In this document: positions 1-7,450 of the stretch, piece by piece
Layout of the letters: every line of letters starts with the position of its first letter
Numbering within the stretch: position 1 is the first letter of the stretch
Assembly: GCA_905215345.1 (NCBI GenBank)
Contig: CAJMPR010000006.1
Coordinates: 1-64,000 of the forward strand
Direction: 5' to 3'
DNA from: an uncultured bacterium
Lineage (GTDB): Bacteria; Bacteroidota; Bacteroidia; Bacteroidales; Bacteroidaceae
DNA: 64,000 bases
Notes under the pieces: model-generated
The model's database searches: none
The model's input: only the letters and a program-made list of their open reading frames with translations
Told to the model about the DNA's origin: nothing
Translations under genes and position numbers: made by a program

Positions 1-163
1 GAAAACCTACCGCTGTAAAGCGGAAAGGCGTTGTTTACCGAGCCTACAGATAACCCGTACCAAAATCAATGAAGATATGACAAATTTAGCGAAACAGATT
101 CAAGGAAAGTATGTACTATCCGAAACTGATAGAACAGTACAGATGAAACAGAAGATTTCCTAA
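1..163 (+). CDS. C-terminal end of an unidentified protein (partial)
   Basis: An open frame runs from the left edge (reading from base 2) to a TAA at 161-163 and gives about 53 residues ending in QMKQKIS. The tail is rich in Lys, Gln and Thr and resembles the end of a DNA-handling protein, but no family motif is present and I do not recognise it. It points toward the nuclease-like gene that follows on the other strand. It probably belongs to the same mobilizable element. The rest of the gene lies outside the window. Confidence 0.45.
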   Translation, partial: KTYRCKAERRCLPSLQITRTKINEDMTNLAKQIQGKYVLSETDRTVQMKQKIS

Positions 164-229
164 AAAGGAAAACAATTAGAATAATTTCCAACTGATTATC
201 AGGAAAGTAAATACTTTTCCGATAATCAG

Positions 230-1513
230 TTATGTAAGCCAATCTTTAGGTATTTCAAGTATATCACCTATATTATCTCCTGTATTGTCAATTATTTTCC
301 CTTCGCTTATATAGTTAAATTTTAATCCTATTTTATCGAAATCCATTTTGTTCTCGGAAAAAGGATGTTCATAGAGCCAATAATTGGCAACAGGAATATT
401 ATGAGGGCATACTTTAGAAACGAAAACACCTGTAAGATTTTTAAGTCGCACACCTTTCTTATCACAAAATACGCCATCTAATTGTCGTATCCATTTTTCA
501 TCTTTACTTTCTGGATTTGTCGACCATGAAAATGCTACAGTCCCCCAAATAGCATTATCAACATCTATTTTTCCCGATGTTCTAATGTCTAACGAATTTA
601 AGCATACAATAAATGGTTTATCTAATTTTCCGTACCTTTTAGCTTTTTTCTCAATCGATTCTTTGAGAGATTCTTCACCACCTCCCCAAAAGGCTTCTGC
701 TGGATATATACCTATTGGACGTATTTTTCCCTTTCTTGTTAAAGGACTTACTGGAATAGGGCTTACTATGATATGAACATCCCTATTCTTATATTCTATC
801 TTCGGTAGATTTTCAATGCCATTTTTCTCTAATTCTTCTCTCAATGTGTCGGGGTCTATTTTTTTTAATTCTTCCTCTATACATTTTATCATCTCTTTTG
901 TACTTGGTTGTTTCTGGGTTAGAAAACAAACATCTTCAATATTTAAAAAGAAATCTTTTGTGTTTAACTTATTCAGATTATCATAGAGTTCATTTCTTTT
1001 TCGTTCAAAAGCCTCCTGTTCCATTGTTTTACCCTTAACAACCTTAGCTTCAATATATAATTCCAAATTATCTTTAGATATTAGAAAATCAGGTTTCTTC
1101 GGTGAAGATGGTAAATCGGGATGGATAGTAATATCATACCCTAATTTGCAAAAAAGTTCATGTAAGAACAATTCATAAAATGAAGAGTCGAAATCTTTCT
1201 TAAATCGGCTCTTTAGCTCTTTCTTTTCTTCTTCAGGATAATTATAGAACCATCTCTCTAAAGTATCTCTCACTTTTGACATATCAGTTCGTGCGCTATT
1301 ATTATAATACTCGTAAGTATTATCATTGTGTTTTGCAAATTCGAGACATGTTCTTTCAAATGAATCAAATAAACTATTCATATATTTTTCTTTTTGCAGT
1401 AAAGATATATATTTCAATACTTTTTCAAGCAAAGGAAAGCACTTTTTAGTTGGTTTCAAAAGATGGCGTATGATAAATGGAAGTGAGTGTATCTGATGTA
1501 AACACTCAACCAT
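230..1513 (-). CDS. PD-(D/E)XK nuclease-like protein, orphan
   Basis: This 427-residue protein has a nuclease-like core. A helix with E114/E119 precedes KPDFLI (D142) and YIEAKV (E155, K157), matching the E...D...ExK active site of the PD-(D/E)XK superfamily, as in restriction endonucleases. The remaining 250 residues match nothing I recognise. No methyltransferase or specificity gene is adjacent, so it is either a lone defence or DNA-processing nuclease or one part of a split system. An alternative start is Met45 at 1381, which gives a more ordinary N-terminus (MNSLFDSFERT); the first 44 residues may not be translated. It lies beside mobilization genes and is probably cargo. The fold assignment is inferred from motif spacing; the substrate is unknown. 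Confidence 0.6.
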   Translation of the reverse strand: MVECLHQIHSLPFIIRHLLKPTKKCFPLLEKVLKYISLLQKEKYMNSLFDSFERTCLEFAKHNDNTYEYYNNSARTDMSKVRDTLERWFYNYPEEEKKELKSRFKKDFDSSFYELFLHELFCKLGYDITIHPDLPSSPKKPDFLISKDNLELYIEAKVVKGKTMEQEAFERKRNELYDNLNKLNTKDFFLNIEDVCFLTQKQPSTKEMIKCIEEELKKIDPDTLREELEKNGIENLPKIEYKNRDVHIIVSPIPVSPLTRKGKIRPIGIYPAEAFWGGGEESLKESIEKKAKRYGKLDKPFIVCLNSLDIRTSGKIDVDNAIWGTVAFSWSTNPESKDEKWIRQLDGVFCDKKGVRLKNLTGVFVSKVCPHNIPVANYWLYEHPFSENKMDFDKIGLKFNYISEGKIIDNTGDNIGDILEIPKDWLT

Positions 1514-1573
1514 ACATATATTTTTTCCTTTTTTTTCTCTGATAAATATATTCTATATGGAGAGAATAAATAA

Positions 1574-1655
1574 GGCAACACTTTTGGGAAATTTACTCTT
1601 TTGAGGAACGAAAAAGGAAGAAATTTTCAAAAACCGCTTGCGGCTCGGTGTTGCC
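1574..1655. other. Nested hairpin between nuclease and GNAT genes
   Basis: The 8-bp arms GGCAACAC (1574-1581) and GTGTTGCC (1648-1655) enclose a compact CCGC-TT-GCGG hairpin (1634-1643), and a T-rich stretch follows on the plus strand. It lies downstream of the minus-strand mobilization genes and upstream of the nuclease gene. It could be a transcription terminator or a structural site of the element. Confidence 0.4.
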
Positions 1656-1708
1656 GTTTTATTCTTGGAATATACCTTTATGTTCAGAGAAAGAAAGGAA
1701 TTATTAAA

Positions 1709-2113
1709 CTATTCCATTGAAAAATGAGACATTAGATTATTTGTTGATATGGTGTAGTTCTCTCCATCAATGGAACAAAAGCCTAACTTCTTGGCGAAAG
1801 CGGCACTTTTAGTGTTGGTACATTCAATTCCGATGTGTCTGAATCCATACTTTAGGGCTATCTCTGTCAAGAACCGGAGAAAGTGCGTACCGTGTCCTAT
1901 CCGCTCTTTACTGAATCCCAATCGGGCAATGATAAGACAATCGGATGGAAATAGGCTTTCAACCTTTCTAATACGCAAATACAGGTCTATACGGCTGTTT
2001 CTTCGGGTGGTGATAACATTATGTAAAGTCAAATATACAAGCGATTTGCGATATTTAAAACGCTCCATCAGGTAGCGGTCTATATCGGCTCTTAGTTCCT
2101 CATATTCAATCAT
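1709..2113 (-). CDS. GNAT-like N-acetyltransferase domain protein
   Basis: The 134-residue protein carries the second half of a GNAT fold. LIIARLGFSKERIGHGTHFL resembles the strand plus acetyl-CoA pyrophosphate loop (R/Q-x-x-G-x-G/A, here RIGHGT), and FRHIGIECTN followed by AAFAKKLGF matches the C-terminal GNAT strand and helix. Its ATG overlaps the stop codon of the btgB-like gene by 4 bp (ATGA), so the two are probably translationally coupled and it is part of the mobilization operon. It is short for a full acetyltransferase (usually 150 or more residues). Its substrate is unknown; it could acetylate a mobilization protein or act as an antitoxin- or toxin-like accessory, but nothing in the sequence shows which. 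Confidence 0.6.
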   Translation of the reverse strand: MIEYEELRADIDRYLMERFKYRKSLVYLTLHNVITTRRNSRIDLYLRIRKVESLFPSDCLIIARLGFSKERIGHGTHFLRFLTEIALKYGFRHIGIECTNTKSAAFAKKLGFCSIDGENYTISTNNLMSHFSME

Positions 2114-3030
2114 CGTCTAATCCCTTTCTTCTTTTTCTTTTTACGTTTCTGCGCTTGTAATTCCTCTGCCAGTGTTGCATCGTAATTATTGCCATCCCCC
2201 AATGAAAAGATAGACAAAAGAGAATCACCGCCACTATTATTTTGCTGATTGTAAGACTGTTTGTTGTCTGCCTTGCTATCAAGATTGCAAGAAATCATGT
2301 TTTCTTTTTTACTGGATTGGAATATTCCTTTTTTCTTTTCGCCAGTAAAATTTTGATTCTGTAATTCAAGTTGTTCCGAAATAGAACCGTTTTTCATCGT
2401 GTTGTGATAGTCAAACGATTCGGATAATTGGCGGTCGTAGCCAAACAGCTTATCAAAGCCCTGTTCCGCTTGTCGAAAGAGATTCACACGGTCGAAGCCA
2501 CCTTTTATTACTCCGTTCTTGGTGTTCTTGTGGTTGGTAAGCGGTGATAGTTTCTTTTTGTTAGTTTGGTCTTTTCGGCTCACAATCAAATGACAGTGCA
2601 TATTCAGTTCATTCTCGGAACGGTTACGGTCAAAATGAATCTTACCGTAAAACTTTATATCTTCTTCGGATAGTCCTTTGTTGAAATTCTTGGCGTATTC
2701 AGGAATGAACACTTCCCGAATATACCGTTTCATGGCTTCGGCTTGTTCCTGTTCTGTATTACCCATCGCTTGAAGTTCCTTTTCCGACGGGCTGACATGG
2801 ATAGCAAAAAACTTAGCATCCGTTTTCAGTAATTGCCCGATATTGCTGTCTATATCCTTAATAACCTTTGATTTGTAGATGTTATCATCCATCAGGTTGA
2901 AAAAGCCATCGGTATAGATACCTTTTTCCATTCGTTCCAAATCTTCATGTTCCAAATATGAAGCTAATTGTCGGCTACTTCCTGCATTGTTATATGTTCC
3001 ACCCGATGGTGGGGCAAAATCTATGTGCAT
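2110..3030 (-). CDS. BtgB/DUF5712-like mobilization protein (candidate relaxase)
   Basis: The 306-residue protein resembles Bacteroides mobilization proteins of the BtgB/DUF5712 type. The N-terminal half contains KFFAIHVSPS and an H-x-H motif (MHCHLIVSRKDQ, H145 and H147) after FYGKIHFDRNR, an arrangement expected of HUH-like relaxases, which use paired histidines for metal and a Tyr to nick oriT. The C-terminus is disordered, rich in Asn/Gln and ends in a Lys-rich tail that probably contacts DNA. It lies 4 bp after the BtgA-like gene and overlaps the GNAT gene. The role in transfer is inferred from family resemblance and context; the nucleophilic Tyr cannot be assigned by eye. Confidence 0.75.
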   Translation of the reverse strand: MHIDFAPPSGGTYNNAGSSRQLASYLEHEDLERMEKGIYTDGFFNLMDDNIYKSKVIKDIDSNIGQLLKTDAKFFAIHVSPSEKELQAMGNTEQEQAEAMKRYIREVFIPEYAKNFNKGLSEEDIKFYGKIHFDRNRSENELNMHCHLIVSRKDQTNKKKLSPLTNHKNTKNGVIKGGFDRVNLFRQAEQGFDKLFGYDRQLSESFDYHNTMKNGSISEQLELQNQNFTGEKKKGIFQSSKKENMISCNLDSKADNKQSYNQQNNSGGDSLLSIFSLGDGNNYDATLAEELQAQKRKKKKKKGIRR

Positions 3031-3034
3031 GGCT

Positions 3035-3619
3035 CTATGTGTTTATCAGATTGATGATTTCCGCTTTTAAGTTCTCTTTTCGTTTGCTATCCATCACACC
3101 GCAAGCGGATAACTCCGAATAGAGTTGTATCAATTTAAGGAGCTTCTTATAATCCCGTTGGTGTATCTGATAAAGTGCGGTAAGTTGTTTCCCCTGCTGG
3201 TTGATTACATCGGCGTGCTTGCCGAACTGTTCACTTACCTTTTGCAGTACAGCTGTTTGTTTACCTTGACTGGATTCTAATTGGGAAAGAATAAGCTTTT
3301 CCAATGTCTTGCCAATACTATCAAACCGAACCGCAATAGAATTAGCCGTTCGTACCATCGGATTTAGTTGTTCTTCCTCGTAGTGTCGGATGAAGCGGAT
3401 AATATCATCCTGCCGTTTGTTTATCTTTGCCAGTTCCGATTTTACGGATTCCGGTGCTTCCGATGGGTTGATACATGCTTTATCAATATAGACAAATGCC
3501 AATCGGACTATTTCCCCCTTTTTCAGTGAATAGCGTTTGCAGAGTTTATCTATTAACTTTCCCGTCTGTCGGTCTATCCCAATGGTGGTAAGCGTGGATA
3601 TATTACTGGTCTTATCCAT
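3035..3619 (-). CDS. BfmA/BtgA family mobilization protein
   Basis: This is a roughly 194-residue DNA-binding accessory protein for mobilization. The N-terminus (TTIGIDRQTGKLIDKLCKRY) looks like a ribbon-helix-helix fold, as in oriT-binding accessory proteins. The rest is a long amphipathic, coiled-coil-like helix bundle rich in Gln and Lys. The ATG at 3619 is chosen because the upstream frame adds only MYFTYNQPNECRFLYKKVII, which does not belong to the family start. It is the first gene of the btgA-btgB-GNAT operon, and the hairpin cluster upstream (3727-3842) is the likely oriT. BtgA proteins in Bacteroides are required with BtgB for plasmid or transposon mobilization by a co-resident conjugative element. 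Confidence 0.8.
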   Translation of the reverse strand: MDKTSNISTLTTIGIDRQTGKLIDKLCKRYSLKKGEIVRLAFVYIDKACINPSEAPESVKSELAKINKRQDDIIRFIRHYEEEQLNPMVRTANSIAVRFDSIGKTLEKLILSQLESSQGKQTAVLQKVSEQFGKHADVINQQGKQLTALYQIHQRDYKKLLKLIQLYSELSACGVMDSKRKENLKAEIINLINT

Positions 3620-3726
3620 GATTATAACTTTTTTATAAAGAAAACGACATTCATTCGGTTGATTATAAGTGAAATACATTTTCGACTTATAATCACTGTT
3701 ATAAACGGTTACGAATGTAACCCATT

Positions 3727-3842
3727 AAAGCCGAAGGCTTTGCCCCGCAGGGCAAGAGGGAAGAACAGGACTTGTCCAGTTCCCTCTTGCTTCATTTAGC
3801 GAAACGAGCCGAGCCACAGGGCGAGGCGGTTTCTGCTAAATG
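3727..3842. other. Candidate oriT: cluster of four hairpins upstream of btgA-like gene
   Basis: Four inverted repeats follow one another in 116 bp: AAAGCC-GAA-GGCTTT (3727-3741); TGCCC-N4-GGGCA (3741-3754); GCAAGAGGGAA with TTCCCTCTTGC (3752-3762 and 3780-3790) enclosing GGAC-TT-GTCC; and CATTTAGC with GCTAAATG (3793-3800 and 3835-3842) as an imperfect extended repeat. The segment is GC-rich compared with its flanks and lies directly upstream of the mobilization operon, where oriT sites of such elements usually lie. The nick site cannot be identified by eye. Confidence 0.55.
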
Positions 3843-3873
3843 GGGAGCGATGACACTGCATTAGGCGGTAATA

Positions 3874-4224
3874 TTACCCACCTTGTTTTGCTTCGGTTTG
3901 CTTATCGAGTTGATTTTCCTTTTTGAACCGTTCATAGGTCTTACTATCGGCATTTTCTTGAATAAATACCCTGATGTCGGCTGCACGATAATAGGTCTTG
4001 TGGCTTATCGTAAAATAAGGAAGTTTGCCACTTGCCCGATACCGTTGCAAGGTTCGGAAAGATACTTTTAGCAGGAAAGCCAAATCTTGATTGTCGAGTA
4101 TCTTATCGTTTTCGTCCAATACCTTGTCAGTATTGATAAGGGATTTTAGGTCTTGCCCGATTTCGGAGAGCTTTTTTGATAGCCGTTCCATCCACTTGTC
4201 GAAGTTTTCGTTGTCTATATACAT
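3874..4224 (-). CDS. Helix-turn-helix (excisionase/MerR-like) protein
   Basis: The 116-residue protein has a helix-turn-helix of the HTH_17/excisionase type at about residues 43-92 (LDNQDLAFLLKVSFRTLQRY then YRAADIRVFIQ), preceded by an acidic-basic N-terminal helix. Proteins like this are typical of Bacteroides integrative and mobilizable elements, where they act in excision or in controlling element genes. It is transcribed away from the oriT candidate in the same direction as the mob genes. It is either a recombination directionality factor or a regulator; the sequence does not separate these. Confidence 0.7.
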   Translation of the reverse strand: MYIDNENFDKWMERLSKKLSEIGQDLKSLINTDKVLDENDKILDNQDLAFLLKVSFRTLQRYRASGKLPYFTISHKTYYRAADIRVFIQENADSKTYERFKKENQLDKQTEAKQGG

Positions 4225-4371
4225 TTTGCTTCATTATTAAATTCAATATTAAGATTACCAATCGATTGATGAAGCAAAGTTCGGCAGAATAGAGAAATAT
4301 AAATAGAGGAGTCCGGTGTTGACCCCTCTATATCGCAAACGCAAACAGCTATTTATCAATCTATTACAAAA

Positions 4372-4773
4372 TTATCTTTTTTCATCTTTGTTTTTCAGTG
4401 CTTCTGCTTGTCGTTTCTTATATTCTTTAATAAGGACGGCTTTCAAAGCATCCAATGTTTTGGTAAGATTGTATGGTTTGCGTTTGAAAAGTTCGCTCTG
4501 ACGGTCATAGATACCGTTAAAACTAAATCCAAAAGCCCGTTCTAAGACTTCTGAAATTGCAATGATAGATGGTTTCTTTCCTGCATTATCGACAATACCA
4601 CCTAATAACATTAGGGCTGAAAGAATTTCGGTCATACCCATAATTCCAAGATATTGGAACTTAGGTATGACCGATAAAGACGATTCAAATGTGGGTAAGG
4701 TTTCCAAATCGAACGGCTCAGGATGTTGAATTTTAAGTTTTAATAGCTCCAGTTCTGCATTGATAATTGCCAA
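4372..4773 (-). CDS. Hypothetical, resembles the C-terminal part of RteC
   Basis: This is a 133-residue protein with no certain family. The last 60 residues (FGFSFNGIYDRQSELFKRKP followed by LDALKAVLIKEYKKRQ) resemble the C-terminal end of Bacteroides RteC-type regulators, which have a helical segment followed by a basic helix and activate excision genes of conjugative transposons. Full RteC is about 220 residues, so if the relation is real this is a short or divergent version. It lies 22 bp downstream of the next small gene and in the same orientation, which suggests co-transcription. The assignment is weak. Confidence 0.45.
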   Translation of the reverse strand: MAIINAELELLKLKIQHPEPFDLETLPTFESSLSVIPKFQYLGIMGMTEILSALMLLGGIVDNAGKKPSIIAISEVLERAFGFSFNGIYDRQSELFKRKPYNLTKTLDALKAVLIKEYKKRQAEALKNKDEKR

Positions 4774-4795
4774 TGCCTTTTGTGAAAACAGTTTT

Positions 4796-5029
4796 TTAAG
4801 CGCATTTTTCCCCCTGCCCGTAAAGAGGTGTTGCTCTAAGTGAAGCTATCTCGATACGGGTAGCTGTCAATGTGCGGTAGATAACAGAATAGTCTGTACC
4901 ATTGCTCACATTTTCGATATATTCAAGAAATTCCTCATAAGCATTTTGCATTTCTTCATTAGTTACTTCTTGCGATGTTTCAGACAATAGTCTTAAAAAC
5001 CTCATACCTAATAATTCATTCATACGCAT
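4796..5029 (-). CDS. Small acidic hypothetical protein
   Basis: The 77-residue acidic protein has mostly helical composition (residues 1-50) and no recognised motif. Its ATG could be Met1 or Met3. It precedes the RteC-like gene by 22 bp, on the same strand. Genes of this size and position are common in Bacteroides mobilizable elements and most have no known function. Confidence 0.5.
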   Translation of the reverse strand: MRMNELLGMRFLRLLSETSQEVTNEEMQNAYEEFLEYIENVSNGTDYSVIYRTLTATRIEIASLRATPLYGQGEKCA

Positions 5030-5115
5030 AAAATTTTAATGTTGATATTAATTATCTGATTAAATAATTTGTTTTATGCAGAATGATTTTGCTATATTGA
5101 GCTTATTTTAGAACT

Positions 5116-5640
5116 CTATTTTTCTAACCATACTGTTGGATAGTTTAAAGCTACTTTGATAGCTTCCATCTCAGCGCTATGCCACATTTCATGCTTAAAA
5201 CACCATGATAAAGCTTCATACTTATTATTAGCTACTGGATGTTTAAATGGGATAGGCTCTAATTGCTCGAATAATATATCATCATTTAATTGCGTTAAAT
5301 TATCTATGCATATTTCGTTAATAGCATCGAACTGTTCTTTTAACTTATATGCTGGAATCAAGTCCTTTTCTACTGACCTATGCAAAGTTCCCATACCATT
5401 GAATATCTTTACATAATCAACAATAGGTATTAATTCAGTGATTTTAGTATTTCTTCCAGTGATGCATGTAATAGCATGGAAGTTTTGACTAATCATCAAG
5501 TGCCCAATTTGCCAAGCAAAGTTAGAATCTGTACTTTGAGGAATTGTGTACCATAAATCTTGCGGAATTTCGGAAATCAAGCGATTTACAAAATTCCGCG
5601 CTTCAATAATCTGCTCTTTTAAAAAATCAATCTTTCTCAT
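5116..5640 (-). CDS. DinB-like four-helix-bundle protein
   Basis: The 174-residue protein resembles the DinB/YfiT superfamily, metal-binding four-helix bundles often acting as thiol-dependent transferases or damage-induced proteins. The expected histidines are visible: FAWQIGHLMIS near residue 46 and WCFKHEMWHSAEMEAIK near residues 147-155, giving an HxxxH-type pair at the end of the bundle. The length is normal for the family. A palindromic site (5657-5670), nearly identical to the one in front of the TetR gene, lies 17 bp upstream of its ATG, so it is probably repressed by that TetR protein. A role in detoxifying a small molecule is inferred from the pairing only. Confidence 0.75.
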   Translation of the reverse strand: MRKIDFLKEQIIEARNFVNRLISEIPQDLWYTIPQSTDSNFAWQIGHLMISQNFHAITCITGRNTKITELIPIVDYVKIFNGMGTLHRSVEKDLIPAYKLKEQFDAINEICIDNLTQLNDDILFEQLEPIPFKHPVANNKYEALSWCFKHEMWHSAEMEAIKVALNYPTVWLEK

Positions 5641-5656
5641 CTTTATAAATTTATAT

Positions 5657-5670
5657 ACTTATTAGTAAGT
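5657..5670. promoter_or_regulatory. TetR operator candidate in front of DinB-like gene
   Basis: ACTTATTAGTAAGT is an inverted repeat (ACTTA-N4-TAAGT). It differs at one base from ACTTAGTAGTAAGT at 6261-6274, in the tetR promoter. It lies 17-30 bp upstream of the DinB-like start codon. Confidence 0.65.
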
Positions 5671-5693
5671 AAGTTTTTTTAGCTAAAAAAATA

Positions 5694-6239
5694 TTAGATA
5701 TTCAATAGTCCTTCCTGTATGGACTTATATACGTCATTTTTTAATACTTTATTCATTTGCAAGGAAGATAATAATGCAGAATGAACCATGTATGCCTTTG
5801 TTCTTGGCGTTTCCTTAAATGAAAAAACATTACTTTTTAGTCCATTGTCTAATAATGTTGTAAGCCATTTTAGAATTGTAGTTACCAATCCCTTCAATTC
5901 TTTCTGCATGTTTTCAGGTAAAGTGTCATAAGATGGAGAAAGTGAGCCGACTATGCAAACCCAATGATTATCAATAAAACTATCGTGCATATGGATGTAA
6001 TTAGAAAACTGCAATTTGTAATCTAAGCTTTCCCAAGTTTTAGTTAACTCGTTGAAAGCATTAAGATTTCTCCTTATTATCTCCACTCCCAAATCCGACT
6101 TTGAAGGGAAATAATAATGGATAGCTGCATTCTTTATATTCAACGTTTTAGATATGTCAGCGTAGCTAAAAGAATTGTAGCCTATAGAGCGAATTAATTC
6201 ACTTCCTAACCGTATTATTTCACTTCTTGTATCATTCAT
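5694..6239 (-). CDS. TetR/AcrR family transcriptional regulator
   Basis: The 181-residue TetR-type repressor starts MNDTRSEIIRLGSELIRSIG. The N-terminal helix-turn-helix (residues about 25-45) reads FSYADISKTLNIKNAAIHYY followed by FPSKSDLG, the usual TetR recognition-helix pattern. The rest is the variable ligand-binding domain. The ATG at 6239 is preferred over an upstream frame because the HTH starts at the normal distance and because a -7 box (CAAATATA read on the plus strand, 6244-6251) ends exactly 5 bp before it, so the transcript may be leaderless. The operator 6261-6274 lies behind its promoter, implying autorepression plus control of the DinB-like gene. Confidence 0.85.
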   Translation of the reverse strand: MNDTRSEIIRLGSELIRSIGYNSFSYADISKTLNIKNAAIHYYFPSKSDLGVEIIRRNLNAFNELTKTWESLDYKLQFSNYIHMHDSFIDNHWVCIVGSLSPSYDTLPENMQKELKGLVTTILKWLTTLLDNGLKSNVFSFKETPRTKAYMVHSALLSSLQMNKVLKNDVYKSIQEGLLNI

Positions 6240-6243
6240 GATG

Positions 6244-6304
6244 CAAATATAATCAAATTTACTTAGTAGTAAGTATATTCTATAAAAAAGATGCATTATC
6301 TTTG
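6244..6304. promoter_or_regulatory. Divergent promoter pair with shared TetR operator
   Basis: The minus-strand -7 box (TATATTTG, at 6251-6244) drives tetR. The plus-strand -7 box TATCTTTG at 6297-6304 fires rightward. Between them lies the palindrome ACTTA-GTAG-TAAGT (6261-6274), placed to block both. The boxes follow the Bacteroidetes TAnnTTTG consensus. Confidence 0.6.
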
Positions 6305-6324
6305 TGCGAAAGTTATTTGAAGCA

Positions 6325-6417
6325 ATGGCAAAGTACAGCAGACTAAAGAAGTTCGCTCGTTTCTACATCGTTACCCATTGTTATACTCTTCTTCTTCAAA
6401 AATCTATTGCCCAATAG
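6325..6417 (+). CDS. Possible 30-residue protein behind the TetR-controlled promoter
   Basis: The short frame MAKYSRLKKFARFYIVTHCY... ends with TAG at 6415-6417. It begins about 20 bp downstream of a good TATCTTTG box, so it is transcribed if that promoter is used. It is basic at the start and hydrophobic afterwards, like a small membrane or leader peptide or a truncated gene. I recognise no family. It could equally be an untranslated leader of the kinase gene. Confidence 0.3.
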   Translation: MAKYSRLKKFARFYIVTHCYTLLLQKSIAQ

Positions 6418-6505
6418 ATTACAATCACATTTCTTGTTTCAGGCAACACAACTTATTGCATTCCACATTCCAACTTTCTATGCACACCTATTAGCAATAA
6501 ATCAC

Positions 6506-6513
6506 TACCTTTG
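6506..6513 (+). promoter_or_regulatory. -7 promoter box for the PfkB-AraC genes
   Basis: TACCTTTG fits the Bacteroidetes -7 consensus TAnnTTTG and lies about 50 bp before the kinase ATG at 6563. Confidence 0.55.
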
Positions 6514-6562
6514 TGGCAATTATATAATAAACAAGAACAAAGAAACAAAAGTCAACAAAGAA

Positions 6563-7438
6563 ATGAATACACACAGTCTATGTTGCATCGGTTATATTAC
6601 ACGAGATAAGGTAATTACTCCTCAAAATACAGTAAATATGCCGGGGGGTACTTCCTTCTATTTTGCACATGCCATCAAGCATTTGAATCCAAATGATTTT
6701 TTATTGGTAACCGCTTTAGCTAATGCTGATATGGAAGTCGTGGAAAACATACGGAAGGAAGGTATTGAAGTAAAAACTTTACCCAGTACACATTCTATCT
6801 GTTTTGAGAACATATATGGTGATAACCAAAATGAACGTACCCAGCGCGTTACAACGAAAGCTGATCCATTTACCGTAGAAGGATTACAAGAAATCAATGC
6901 CCATATTTTCCATTTAGGTAGTCTGCTGGCTGATGATTTTTCACTGGATGTTATCAAATATTTGTCTGGTAAAGGACGTTTATCAGTCGACGTACAAGGA
7001 TTCCTACGTAAAGTCGATAATGAAAAGGTATTGCCGGTGGATTGGCCGGAGAAAAAAGAGGCTTTAAAATATATCCATATATTAAAAGCTAATGAAGCAG
7101 AAATGGAAGTTCTCACAGGATGTGCAGAGCCTCATGAAGCCGCCTTATTGATTGCCGACTGGGGTGTCAAAGAGGTTCTTCTTACCTTAGGTGATAAAGG
7201 TTCATTGATATATACAAAAGGACAATTTTACGAAATTCCAGCTTATCCCGCTATTCAGATAGTAGATGCAACAGGGTGTGGAGACACCTATATGGTAGGT
7301 TATCTATATATGCGTAATAAAGGTGCCTCTTATGAGGAAGCCGGTTGTTTCGCTGCCGCCATGTGCACTATTAAGTTACAAACCCACGGGCCGTTCTGTG
7401 GGACAGAGGCCACTATAAGAGGAATAATGGGGCGATAA
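6563..7438 (+). CDS. PfkB family carbohydrate kinase
   Basis: The 291-residue ribokinase/PfkB-fold kinase phosphorylates a sugar or similar alcohol with ATP in the cytoplasm. NMPGGTSFYFAHAIKHL corresponds to the N-terminal GG substrate-binding motif. IVDATGCGDTYMVGYL is the C-terminal anion-hole/catalytic signature (usually DTxGAGD, here ATGCGD with the catalytic Asp kept). The start MNTHSLCCIGYITRDKV is chosen because the frame upstream lacks family features and the promoter box at 6506 would lie inside it. The next gene, an AraC regulator, follows after 12 bp and is probably co-transcribed. The substrate is unknown; the small size and divergent G-C-G motif suggest a specialised PfkB subgroup. 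Confidence 0.85.
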   Translation: MNTHSLCCIGYITRDKVITPQNTVNMPGGTSFYFAHAIKHLNPNDFLLVTALANADMEVVENIRKEGIEVKTLPSTHSICFENIYGDNQNERTQRVTTKADPFTVEGLQEINAHIFHLGSLLADDFSLDVIKYLSGKGRLSVDVQGFLRKVDNEKVLPVDWPEKKEALKYIHILKANEAEMEVLTGCAEPHEAALLIADWGVKEVLLTLGDKGSLIYTKGQFYEIPAYPAIQIVDATGCGDTYMVGYLYMRNKGASYEEAGCFAAAMCTIKLQTHGPFCGTEATIRGIMGR

Positions 7439-7450
7439 AATCATTATTAT

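Noticed and set aside
6407..6562. Extended start of the PfkB kinase
   Set aside because: The upstream part has no family similarity and holds a promoter box at 6506-6513.
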